A stretch of DNA of 64,000 nt from CAZAMB01 sp964501365 (GTDB lineage: Bacteria; Planctomycetota; Phycisphaerae; UBA1845), in NCBI GenBank assembly GCA_964501365.1, contig CAZCST010000008.1:62001-126000 (forward strand). Reading direction: 5' to 3'. The position numbers were made by a program, and so were the translations under genes. The notes beneath the pieces are model-generated. The model did not search any database, was not told the DNA's origin, and saw only the letters and a list, made by a program, of their open reading frames with translations. Shown here piece after piece: positions 25,386-33,444 of this stretch (positions are counted from its first letter, which is position 1; each line of letters starts with the position of its first letter).

Positions 25386-28103
25386 ATGTTTTCTCAATTG
25401 GATGGGTTCGCACGAACGATGATTCAAAAAGCCTTTGAGTCAGACAGCCTCGACAACAGCCAATCTTTGATGCTGCGCGTGCTTGAAGAGGTCGCCACAA
25501 GACGGCGACAGGGCGACGATTTCCCTGATGAGCGTATCATCGCTGAGAATCCAAACCTGATGCCCGAACTGGGTGAGATGCTCTCGGCGATGAGACTGAC
25601 CGAAACGGCATGTCACCTTGCTGCTGAGTCTGCAACACTTCATCCCGACTCATCGGATTCGACTCGCCGATCCCGCGGGCAAGCAGGAACTTCAGGTTCT
25701 CAGCTGGGCCGTCTGGAACGCGACATGTTTCGCGGGTACGAACTCGGCGAAATCATCGGGCGCGGTGCAACAGGCGTAGTCTACCGCGCTGTCCAGACCA
25801 GCACCGGACGGGAAGTGGCGATCAAGGTTTTGCTTCAGGGAACTTTTGAGAGCAATAGCGAAGAGTCTCGATTTGAACGCGAAGCACATATTCTAGCCCA
25901 ACTGAAACACCCCAACATCGTAACCGTCTATGACACGGGCTGGAGCAGCGGGCGATATTTCCTGGTCATGGACTACGTTCGAGGCCGACAACTCGATCAG
26001 TGGCTTCGCACGAAGAAGCCAACCCTGGACGAAAAACTCCAGATGTTTGCCGCCATTGCGGAGACGGTTCATGCGGCCCATTTGCGGGGCATCATTCATC
26101 GTGACCTGAAGCCCAGCAACATTCGCATCGACGAAAACGGATGTCCCCACCTGCTCGATTTCGGACTCGCAAAGGTGCTCGATGCAAGCGGCGCGGATCA
26201 GCCCAATGATGTACCGCCCGCCTATGCACATTCCATGACCATGACAGGGCAGTTCGTCGGTTCGCTTCCCTGGGCCAGCCCCGAGCAGGCCGAAGGTGCC
26301 CCCCACAAGATCGACATCCGCACCGACGTTTATTCGCTCGGCGTCATATTCTACCACGCCCTCGCGGGCCACTTTCCCTATCCAGTCATGGGCAATATTC
26401 GCGACGTGATTGACCGCATTCTCACTTCGCCGCCGCCCCGCCTGCGTTCGACATGTCCGGAACTCGACGAAGACCTCGACACCATCGTGCTGACGTGCCT
26501 GAACAAGGAGCGGGAACGGCGATACCAGAGTGCCGGCGCCTTGGCGCAGGACCTGCGTCATCGTTTGGCCCGCGAACCGATCGCCGCCAAGCGCGACAGC
26601 AGTTGGTACGTGCTGCGAAAGACGCTGCGAAGACACCGGCTGGCGTTTGGAGTCATTACCGGAATTGGGGTATTGAGCATCATCTACGCCGCAACGGTCT
26701 CAGTCTTTTATTCACAGGCCAAACGCGATGCACAGCGGGCCCGCCTTACGCAAAGTTTCCTGCAGGACACATTATTTCAGGCCAGTTCACACCGCATGGG
26801 CAGCGGTGCGACACTTTCCCAAGTGCTGGACGCGGCTTCCAGGCGATTGCCGGACGAGTTTTCCATGCAGCCGGAGGTCGAAGCCGCCCTTCAATACACG
26901 GTCGGCTCCGCATACGAATCCATCTGGCAAAAAGAACAGGGCATCGAGCATCTTCGCCGGGCCGTCGAGCTGAATCGCAGTGCCCATGGAACGGATCACC
27001 CCGATACACTTCGCAGCATGGTCCTGCTCGGGATGGTCATGGCAGAAACCAAGCGGCCCGAAAGCGTCCCACTGCTGCGAGAGGCGCTGGCGGCCAGCCA
27101 CCGAGTTTATGGTAACCAGCATCCGCTTGTGGCTGAAAATCTGGCGGAGCTCGCATTTTCCTTGTGGGCGGCGGCACAGCCCCCACAGTGGAGCGAGGCT
27201 GACAGGCTGTACGCCCAGTCCGTGGCGATGTTTCATCAGACCGTCGGCAATGAACATCCCGATCTGGCGCGCACGTTGATGGGCCTTGCTTCGATGAATC
27301 GGGCAAGAAACAAGACCACAGAGGCCGAACGACAGTTTCGCCTTGCCTGCGACATGTCGAACCATTTGCTCGGCGACGTGCACCAATTCACGCTGGAATG
27401 CCGGATGGGACTTGCTGATATCCTGGTGGATTTGGGAAGGCTCGACGAGGCCCAGGAAATTCTTGATGATTTACAGCCTCGCGCTGAACGCCAGTTTGGA
27501 ACGCGCATGATGCCCACCGTCCTGCGACGGACCGCCTTTGTGCAAATGGCCCGGTTGCAATATGAAAATGCTGAGCGAACGATGTTTGATATTCAAGCCT
27601 CCGTTTGCGAGCATTTGGCGAAGGAACACCCGGAAAAGTTTCGCGAGCTTAGCGATCTGGCGGCGGCGCTGCGGACCAAGGCAGGTCGCCGCGGCGCAGA
27701 TAGCGTCTATCTGGCCTCGCTCGAAGCCACTCAGGCCATCGCACCCAACCCCATGGAGTCGGCACGAACGCTTGTGGCGCTGGGCACAATCCGCTTTCGT
27801 CAGGAGTTATATGCCTATTCCGAAGTGCTGTTGAGCCGCTGCCTGGAGTACCTCGATCGGGCGCAAAGCCCGGAATATTCGGTGCGCGCGCGAGCAACCC
27901 GAATGCTGGCAACGAGCCTGCAAATGCAGGGACGTCAGGCGGAAGCCGAGGCAGTCCTCCAAAAAACGCTTGTCATCCTCAAGGACGCGCTTGGCTGGCA
28001 GGAACCGTCCACCCAATGGATCGCGGGGGAATTGCGCCAAATGTACGTTCGCGCCGGTCGCATGGAAGAAGCGACGAGAATACCCTTGCCTGCTTTGCGT
28101 TAG
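25386..28103 (+). CDS. Transmembrane Ser/Thr protein kinase with TPR sensor region
   Basis: A PknB-type kinase. Gly-rich loop GRGATGVV (125-132), Lys147 in VAIKVLL, catalytic HRDLKPSN (238-245) and DFGLAK (258-263). One transmembrane segment lies at about 418-442 (FGVITGIGVLSIIYAATVSV). A large extracytoplasmic C-terminal part (about 450-905) is made of TPR repeats. The N-terminal 110 residues are a helical extension common in planctomycete kinases beside ECF sigma factors. It probably senses envelope or peptide signals and phosphorylates the adjacent sigma factor (inference from context). Confidence 0.93.
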   Translation: MFSQLDGFARTMIQKAFESDSLDNSQSLMLRVLEEVATRRRQGDDFPDERIIAENPNLMPELGEMLSAMRLTETACHLAAESATLHPDSSDSTRRSRGQAGTSGSQLGRLERDMFRGYELGEIIGRGATGVVYRAVQTSTGREVAIKVLLQGTFESNSEESRFEREAHILAQLKHPNIVTVYDTGWSSGRYFLVMDYVRGRQLDQWLRTKKPTLDEKLQMFAAIAETVHAAHLRGIIHRDLKPSNIRIDENGCPHLLDFGLAKVLDASGADQPNDVPPAYAHSMTMTGQFVGSLPWASPEQAEGAPHKIDIRTDVYSLGVIFYHALAGHFPYPVMGNIRDVIDRILTSPPPRLRSTCPELDEDLDTIVLTCLNKERERRYQSAGALAQDLRHRLAREPIAAKRDSSWYVLRKTLRRHRLAFGVITGIGVLSIIYAATVSVFYSQAKRDAQRARLTQSFLQDTLFQASSHRMGSGATLSQVLDAASRRLPDEFSMQPEVEAALQYTVGSAYESIWQKEQGIEHLRRAVELNRSAHGTDHPDTLRSMVLLGMVMAETKRPESVPLLREALAASHRVYGNQHPLVAENLAELAFSLWAAAQPPQWSEADRLYAQSVAMFHQTVGNEHPDLARTLMGLASMNRARNKTTEAERQFRLACDMSNHLLGDVHQFTLECRMGLADILVDLGRLDEAQEILDDLQPRAERQFGTRMMPTVLRRTAFVQMARLQYENAERTMFDIQASVCEHLAKEHPEKFRELSDLAAALRTKAGRRGADSVYLASLEATQAIAPNPMESARTLVALGTIRFRQELYAYSEVLLSRCLEYLDRAQSPEYSVRARATRMLATSLQMQGRQAEAEAVLQKTLVILKDALGWQEPSTQWIAGELRQMYVRAGRMEEATRIPLPALR

Positions 28104-28121
28104 GCGCGTGAGGTTTCGCTG

Positions 28122-29147
28122 TCATGCCCCGAGTGCCGTCGGCCGACGAAGCAAGAGCGTACCTGCTGTGAGCATGATTACGGCCAGGATCGCCAGGCCC
28201 CATTCGGACACGGTCGGCACGGCGGATTCATCGAGAAGGAAGAGAAACGTTGGTCCGTCGAGTCCACCCGTTGCAGCGGGAAAAGCGTCAGCAACATAGG
28301 CCCCCGTGGCGCCATTGAACTTGAGCACGCGGTCGTTGCGCCAAGACGATACGTAAAGAAATCCGTCCGGCGCAAACACCATGCCCGACGCCCCGTCCAG
28401 CCCTCCGCTTCCGGCGGCCACAAACGTTCCGACCAAGGCTCCCGTGGTCGCGTTATAGCGCATAACCTTGTCGCCGTCGTCACAGGTGATGTACACATTG
28501 CCGTCGGGACGAAAAATGATGACGCGCGGCTGGGTGAGCTGGCTGGCAATTCCGCTAATGAAATTCCCGATGACGGCACCGGTCGTCCCGTTGTAGCGAA
28601 TGATGCGATTATTGAAGAAGCTCGGGACATACAGGTTTCCATCCGGGCCGAAAATCATCCCTACGTCGGGACCATTCAGCCCTCCGCTGCCGGAGGCGAC
28701 GAAAACGTCGATGAATGAGCCCGTCACGCCGCCGTATCTCAAAATGGAGTCCGTTTCAAAGCTGGCGACGTACAGATTTCCGTCCGGTCCAAAGGCGAGT
28801 GCCGTTGGCCCATCAAGCCCGCCGCTGCCGGTGGGAACGAAGACGTCGATGAATTCGCGGGAAACAGGATTATACCGATCCACTCGGTCCTGCCCTTCGT
28901 TGGCTACATAGAGCCGGTTATCCGGACCGAGAATGACGGCCTGGGGGCCGTCCAGAGCTCCGCCGCTGAGGGCTCCTCTGTATGTGCCGTCCGCCAACGA
29001 ATAACGCCCCACCGCGTCGGAACCGAAGCCGCTTACGAACAACTCCGCGGCATGCACCGGGGCCGCGAAGAACATCATGCCCATGAGGCACAACTGACCC
29101 ACCAGATTCTTATTCAGTCCCCGTCCGTCCAATTCTTTCCCAATCAT
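28122..29147 (-). CDS. Secreted NHL/SMP-30-like beta-propeller protein with IPTL-CTERM sorting tail
   Basis: The signal peptide lies near residues 12-33 (LVGQLCLMGMMFFAAPVHAA). About six propeller blades follow, each with a FGPDGNLYVASF-type strand and a GSGGLDGP phrase. The C-terminus VPTVSEWGLAILAVIM plus an Arg-rich end is an IPTL-CTERM signal, as in the protein at 22851-24440. The start ATG at 29147 has AAAAGGAAA upstream. It faces the kinase gene convergently. Both sorted proteins flank the sigma-kinase pair, which suggests a shared envelope programme. Confidence 0.87.
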   Translation of the reverse strand: MIGKELDGRGLNKNLVGQLCLMGMMFFAAPVHAAELFVSGFGSDAVGRYSLADGTYRGALSGGALDGPQAVILGPDNRLYVANEGQDRVDRYNPVSREFIDVFVPTGSGGLDGPTALAFGPDGNLYVASFETDSILRYGGVTGSFIDVFVASGSGGLNGPDVGMIFGPDGNLYVPSFFNNRIIRYNGTTGAVIGNFISGIASQLTQPRVIIFRPDGNVYITCDDGDKVMRYNATTGALVGTFVAAGSGGLDGASGMVFAPDGFLYVSSWRNDRVLKFNGATGAYVADAFPAATGGLDGPTFLFLLDESAVPTVSEWGLAILAVIMLTAGTLLLRRPTALGA

Positions 29148-29324
29148 TGTTGCGTTTCCTTTTTGCCGGTTGAACCCGATTCCGCGCTGATGGTCCCTGA
29201 TTTTTGAACAAGATTGCGGGGGAGCGCGCTCGCACTTTTTTGGGAAATCCCGAGCCAAACGAACTTCATCAACTGGACTTGCCCGACATCAAGGGCCCCG
29301 CCGGAGCAGGCCGATAAGTCTGTA

Positions 29325-31097
29325 ATGACGGTGCTTGGGCTGATCTTGGCGCGTGCAGGAAGCAAAGGGCTGCCGGACAAATGCGTGCGTTTGTTGCTTG
29401 GCAGACCGGTCATCGAATACACGATGGACCATGCGCTCACCAGCCGCTTGCTCACTGCGATCGCCCTGACCACCGACAGTGAACCAGCCAAGAAAATTGC
29501 GCGCGGTCGCGGGATTGAAGTCATCGACCGTCCCGCAGATTTAGCCATCGACACCGCGACGGTGGACGCGGCAGCACGCCATGCGGTGGAAGTGTGGGAG
29601 CGAAGTCATGGGAAAGCCGTCAACTTCGTTGTGCTGCTCTATGGAAATATTCCCGTTCGGGCGGCGGACTTGATCGACCGGGCGGTCGAGAAACTCAAGG
29701 CAAGCGGTGCGGACTCCGTACGCAGTGTGGCCCCCGTTACCAAACAACATCCGGATTGGGTTCACCGGCTCGATCGCGACAGAATGACGCAGTTCCGGCC
29801 CAACAGCATTTATCGCCGACAGGACCTTGAACCTCTTTATTATCACGACGGGGCCGTTGCGGCTGTCACACGCGCCGCTCTGTTTGGAGCGCTGCGTACC
29901 CCCACTGACCATCAATCGTTCCTGGGAAGCGATCGACGGGCCATCATTTGTCAGCCCGAAGACGCCGTTGATATCGATGGCCCCGTAGACCTCGCTCTCG
30001 CTGAAGCGATTCTGCGAGACAGGGCTGCGAACGAATTGTCGCAATTCGAAAGTCGATTGACGATTGGAAAGAAGCGAATCGGCCCACGCGAACCGGTGTT
30101 TGTCATCGCCGAAGCGGGCGTGAATCATAATGGAAATGTGGAAACCGCACTGCGAATGGTCGATGCGGCGGCTCAGGCGGGGGCGGATGCCATCAAATTC
30201 CAGCTTTTTCGCGCAGATGAACTCACCAGCCGCAGCGCAACAACAGCCCAATATCAGCGCCGGACAACCAATCATTCCTCGCAACAGGTGATGCTCAAGC
30301 AACTTGAGCTCGGCGATGATGAATTTGATCTCGCGCGGAAGCACTGCGAAAAGCGCAGTATCCTCTTTCTGGGTACGCCCTTTGGCCCGCGTGACGTCTC
30401 CCGCCTCGTGCGGCTGCATCCTCCAGCGATCAAAATTGGCTCCGGAGATTTGAACAACCACCAACTGTTGGAATGCGCAGCCAGTACCAATCTGCCGCTG
30501 ATCGTATCGACCGGCGCGGCCATGCCGCAGGAAATCAGTGAATCCGTTTGTTTTCTCGGCTCGATTGGGGCGCGCAACCGGCTGATTCTGCTCCACTGCG
30601 TAAGCGCGTATCCGGCTTCCCTCGAATCGATCAATCTGCGCGCGATTCAAACCCTCCACTCCCAGTTTCACGTCCCGACGGGTTTCAGCGATCACACGAC
30701 CTCGATTGCAACCGGCGCTCTGGCGGTGATGAGCGGAGCCTGCGTAATCGAAAAACATTTCACTCTCGACCGCTCCATGACCGGTCCGGATCACGCAATG
30801 TCGCTATCGCCCGAGGAATTGAAGACGTACATTGGCTCCATCCGCGAAGCGGAACTGGCTCGCGGAAGCGGAAGACTCGGCCTGATCGACGCAGAGCGCG
30901 ATGTTCGAAACGCCGCGCGACGCAGCGTCGTGACCGGCCAGCCCATCGCGCGCGGGGCAACCATTACCCGTTCCATGCTCGCACTCAAGCGCCCCGGCAC
31001 CGGAATTCCTCCGATGGAAATGGAGGCCGTCATCGGTCGAATCGCAGCGGCAGACATCCCTGAAGATACGCTGATCACCTGGGATATGGTGCAATGA
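29325..31097 (+). CDS. Bifunctional CMP-nonulosonate cytidylyltransferase / nonulosonate synthase (NeuA-NeuB fusion)
   Basis: A 590-aa fusion. The N-terminal domain (about 1-230) has the cytidylyltransferase signature LILARAGSKGLPDKCVRLL. The C-terminal part (about 255-520) is NeuB: VFVIAEAGVNHNGNVETAL, then DAIKFQLFRADE and GFSDHTTSIATG, EKHFTLDRSMTGPDH. A SAF (antifreeze-like) domain ends the protein (about 525-590). Together the domains would condense an N-acyl hexosamine with phosphoenolpyruvate and activate the product with CTP. NeuC follows, so all three steps from UDP-GlcNAc are present. The product could be sialic acid or a related legionaminate-type sugar. Confidence 0.88.
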   Translation: MTVLGLILARAGSKGLPDKCVRLLLGRPVIEYTMDHALTSRLLTAIALTTDSEPAKKIARGRGIEVIDRPADLAIDTATVDAAARHAVEVWERSHGKAVNFVVLLYGNIPVRAADLIDRAVEKLKASGADSVRSVAPVTKQHPDWVHRLDRDRMTQFRPNSIYRRQDLEPLYYHDGAVAAVTRAALFGALRTPTDHQSFLGSDRRAIICQPEDAVDIDGPVDLALAEAILRDRAANELSQFESRLTIGKKRIGPREPVFVIAEAGVNHNGNVETALRMVDAAAQAGADAIKFQLFRADELTSRSATTAQYQRRTTNHSSQQVMLKQLELGDDEFDLARKHCEKRSILFLGTPFGPRDVSRLVRLHPPAIKIGSGDLNNHQLLECAASTNLPLIVSTGAAMPQEISESVCFLGSIGARNRLILLHCVSAYPASLESINLRAIQTLHSQFHVPTGFSDHTTSIATGALAVMSGACVIEKHFTLDRSMTGPDHAMSLSPEELKTYIGSIREAELARGSGRLGLIDAERDVRNAARRSVVTGQPIARGATITRSMLALKRPGTGIPPMEMEAVIGRIAAADIPEDTLITWDMVQ

Positions 31098-31103
31098 AAG
31101 TCA

Positions 31104-31143
31104 AAGGCAACCAGGCAGCAAGGCGAGCAGGCAACAAGAAGGC
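31104..31143 (+). repeat. Degenerate short tandem repeat (period 8-9, GCAANCAGG-like) in the neuAB-neuC spacer
   Basis: The spacer consists of imperfect copies of a GCAACCAGG / GCAGCAAGG-like unit between the NeuB stop and the NeuC start. If read from an ATG at 31094 that overlaps the fusion's stop, it gives an artificial basic extension (KVKGNQAARRAGNKKAQ). Confidence 0.4.
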
Positions 31144-31150
31144 GCAGACC

Positions 31151-32314
31151 ATGCGGCGGATTGCCGTGGTGACGGGGACGCGCGCGGAATATGGGCTGCT
31201 GCGTTCCACCTTGACTGCCCTGCAAACGCACGCGAATGTCAACATGCAATTGGTTGTCACAGGGTCGCACCTGCTCCGGCGTTTCGGATACAGCGTTGAC
31301 GAAATCCTCACTGATGGATGGCAGATTGACGCCCGCGTACCCATGCAACGCGGAGATGACGGTCCGTTGGATCAGGCGGAAGGGCTGGCTCGCGGAGTCG
31401 CCGGCATCGCCCGATTCTTACAGGAACGAGGCACCGATATCGTCGTGGTGCTTGGAGATCGCATCGAAGCCATGGCTGCAGCGCTGGCCGCCGTCACCAC
31501 GGGGAAAATTCTTGCTCATATCCACGGCGGAGATTTGGCTGCCGGAGACTTTGACGACGCCCTGCGCCATGCCATTACCAAGCTTGCCCACCTGCACTTT
31601 CCGGCCACGCGGCAGTCAGCCCGTCGGATCATTCGCATGGGCGAATCCCGGGAACGCGTCTTCATGGTCGGGGCTCCGGGCCTGGATCGGATCGTTGAAT
31701 TATTGGAAGCGCGACGCAATTCCCGCCGTGCGAATGGCTTACGCAGCACATCCCATGTACAGAACGGCCACAAGCATGCCCTCGTCGTTCAACATCCATG
31801 TGGTCGAAGTCGGGAAAAGGAGCGCGCAGGGATGAACACACTTCTTGACGCAGTTCTGGCCGAAGACTTTCACGTCTCCTGTCTGTACCCCAACACCGAT
31901 CGCGGACACTTGGGAATCATCGACGCCATTGATGCCCACGCACGCAGCGCCCGCAATGGCGAATTCCGGGCAACGCCAACCCTGCCGCGCGATGAGTATC
32001 TCCTTGCCTTGCACGACGCTGACGTGCTGGTCGGAAATTCATCCAGCGGAATCATCGAGGCCGCATCGGTGGGTACGCCCGCGGTCAACGTCGGCCTGCG
32101 ACAGTTCGGACGTCAGGCAGCCGGACCTGGCGTTATCAACTGTGCCGAATCCGCAGCCGCAATTCGCCGCGCGCTCCAGACCGCGGCGCGCCGACGCAAA
32201 GCAATTCCAGGATCAAGCATTTACGGTGACGGAAATGCCGGCAAACGTATCGCAAAAACGCTCGCCCAGGTTTCATTGCACGTGATTGGCCAACGGAAAC
32301 ACAACACGTATTAG
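31151..32314 (+). CDS. neuC: UDP-N-acetylglucosamine 2-epimerase (hydrolysing), NeuC family
   Basis: Converts UDP-GlcNAc to ManNAc (or the related diacetamido sugar) and supplies NeuB. Motifs: RIAVVTGTRAEYGLLR at the N-terminus, VVLGDRIEAMAAALAA, HIHGGD, and GNSSSGIIEAASVGTPAVN near the C-terminus, all typical of the UDP-GlcNAc 2-epimerase family. The start ATG at 31151 has AGAAGG about 8 nt upstream and begins exactly at the conserved fold. An ATG at 31094 (overlapping the fusion stop as ATGA) would add 19 residues encoded by tandem-repeat DNA. Length 387 aa. Confidence 0.88.
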   Translation: MRRIAVVTGTRAEYGLLRSTLTALQTHANVNMQLVVTGSHLLRRFGYSVDEILTDGWQIDARVPMQRGDDGPLDQAEGLARGVAGIARFLQERGTDIVVVLGDRIEAMAAALAAVTTGKILAHIHGGDLAAGDFDDALRHAITKLAHLHFPATRQSARRIIRMGESRERVFMVGAPGLDRIVELLEARRNSRRANGLRSTSHVQNGHKHALVVQHPCGRSREKERAGMNTLLDAVLAEDFHVSCLYPNTDRGHLGIIDAIDAHARSARNGEFRATPTLPRDEYLLALHDADVLVGNSSSGIIEAASVGTPAVNVGLRQFGRQAAGPGVINCAESAAAIRRALQTAARRRKAIPGSSIYGDGNAGKRIAKTLAQVSLHVIGQRKHNTY

Positions 32315-32481
32315 GCCCGGATCGAAGAGAATTCAGTCGAGGCACGCTATATTCAAGTAGGATTCTCGGACCCACCCCACTTCACCTAATTTCACAGGGT
32401 ATCACAGTCGATAACCTGACTAAGCTGAACGTGCGCCGCGGCGGCGTATCGTATTCTAACCTAAGCCGTGTAGGACCGATC

Positions 32482-33363
32482 ATGAGCGTAGAAACCGCAG
32501 ACCGCGCCAAAACGATCGTGGACAAAGCCCTTGCGTCCATCGGGGAAATCGCCACGCTCCCCGAAGTCACGATCAAAATCATTCATATCGTGGAAGATCC
32601 GAAGAGCACGGCCCGCGATCTGCACGATGTGATCAAAAACGATCCCGCGCTTTCGGTCAAAGTGCTCAAGGTGGTGAACTCGGCGTTTTATGGTCTGCCC
32701 GGGCAGGTTGCCAGCGTCGATCGTGCCATCATTCTGCTGGGACTTTCGGCGGTCAAGAACATCGCCATTGCGGCGTCGATCGCCCGCCTCTTCAAAGGAA
32801 AGCGCATCTCCGAGCAATTCAGCGCTGCGGACCTCTGGCGACACAGCGTCGCGGTTGCGGTGGCTGCCCGATCGCTCGGAAAGCTCTCGCCGCACCCGGT
32901 CATGCTCGACGAATTGTTCGTCGCGGGTCTGATTCACGATGTGGGTACGCTGGTGGAGCGACAGGCTTTTCCGGACGAATTCTCCGAGGTCATCCAGCGA
33001 TGCAGTGCGACGAGCCAGGATTTCCTGGCCTGCGAACGCGAAGTGATCGGCGCAGATCACCAGGCGTTTGGCGTGGGACTCACCACAAAATGGAAATTCC
33101 CAAGGCATTTACGCGCTGCCGTCGGGTTTCACCACTCTCCTGACGCAGTCAGCGCGGAACTGAAGAACATCGCATCGTTGATTCACATCGCGGACGTCAT
33201 CGCTTGTCAAGAACAGCTTGGATTCTATCTCACGGCGAACACGGAAGCAGTGAACCCGGCCTCGCTGGAATTGCTGGGCCTCACCGATCAGCACATTGCC
33301 GACGTGCGGGAATCACTGCCGGGACAGCTCGCCGAGGCTGAGGCCACGCTCACCGCGAATTGA
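32482..33363 (+). CDS. HDOD-domain regulatory protein
   Basis: A 293-aa HDOD (degenerate HD-type phosphohydrolase) protein: LPEVTIKIIHIVEDPKSTARD, NDPALSVKVLKVVNSAFYG, HSVAVAVAARSL and VAGLIHDVGTL lie within residues 25-170. Such domains act as signalling scaffolds in motility, cell cycle and c-di-GMP circuits. The start ATG follows AGGACC. The gene stands alone: 167 nt separate it from neuC, and a terminator follows 18 nt after its stop. Confidence 0.9.
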   Translation: MSVETADRAKTIVDKALASIGEIATLPEVTIKIIHIVEDPKSTARDLHDVIKNDPALSVKVLKVVNSAFYGLPGQVASVDRAIILLGLSAVKNIAIAASIARLFKGKRISEQFSAADLWRHSVAVAVAARSLGKLSPHPVMLDELFVAGLIHDVGTLVERQAFPDEFSEVIQRCSATSQDFLACEREVIGADHQAFGVGLTTKWKFPRHLRAAVGFHHSPDAVSAELKNIASLIHIADVIACQEQLGFYLTANTEAVNPASLELLGLTDQHIADVRESLPGQLAEAEATLTAN

Positions 33364-33381
33364 TCATCTGGACCCAAAGAA

Positions 33382-33412
33382 GCCGGCGGACATTGCATCC
33401 GCCGGCGTTTGT
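33382..33412 (+). terminator. Bidirectional terminator between the HDOD and Cys-rich genes
   Basis: A 9-bp perfect stem GCCGGCGGA / TCCGCCGGC with loop CATTGCA is followed by GTTTGTGT. It sits between convergent genes, so it can serve both. Confidence 0.75.
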
Positions 33413-33444
33413 GTCGTTGATTGATTTTTCGATTCTCTGCTACA

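Noticed and set aside
29541..30794. 417-codon minus-strand frame opposite NeuA-NeuB
   Set aside because: Antisense shadow; no family motif, while the plus strand carries NeuA and NeuB signatures.
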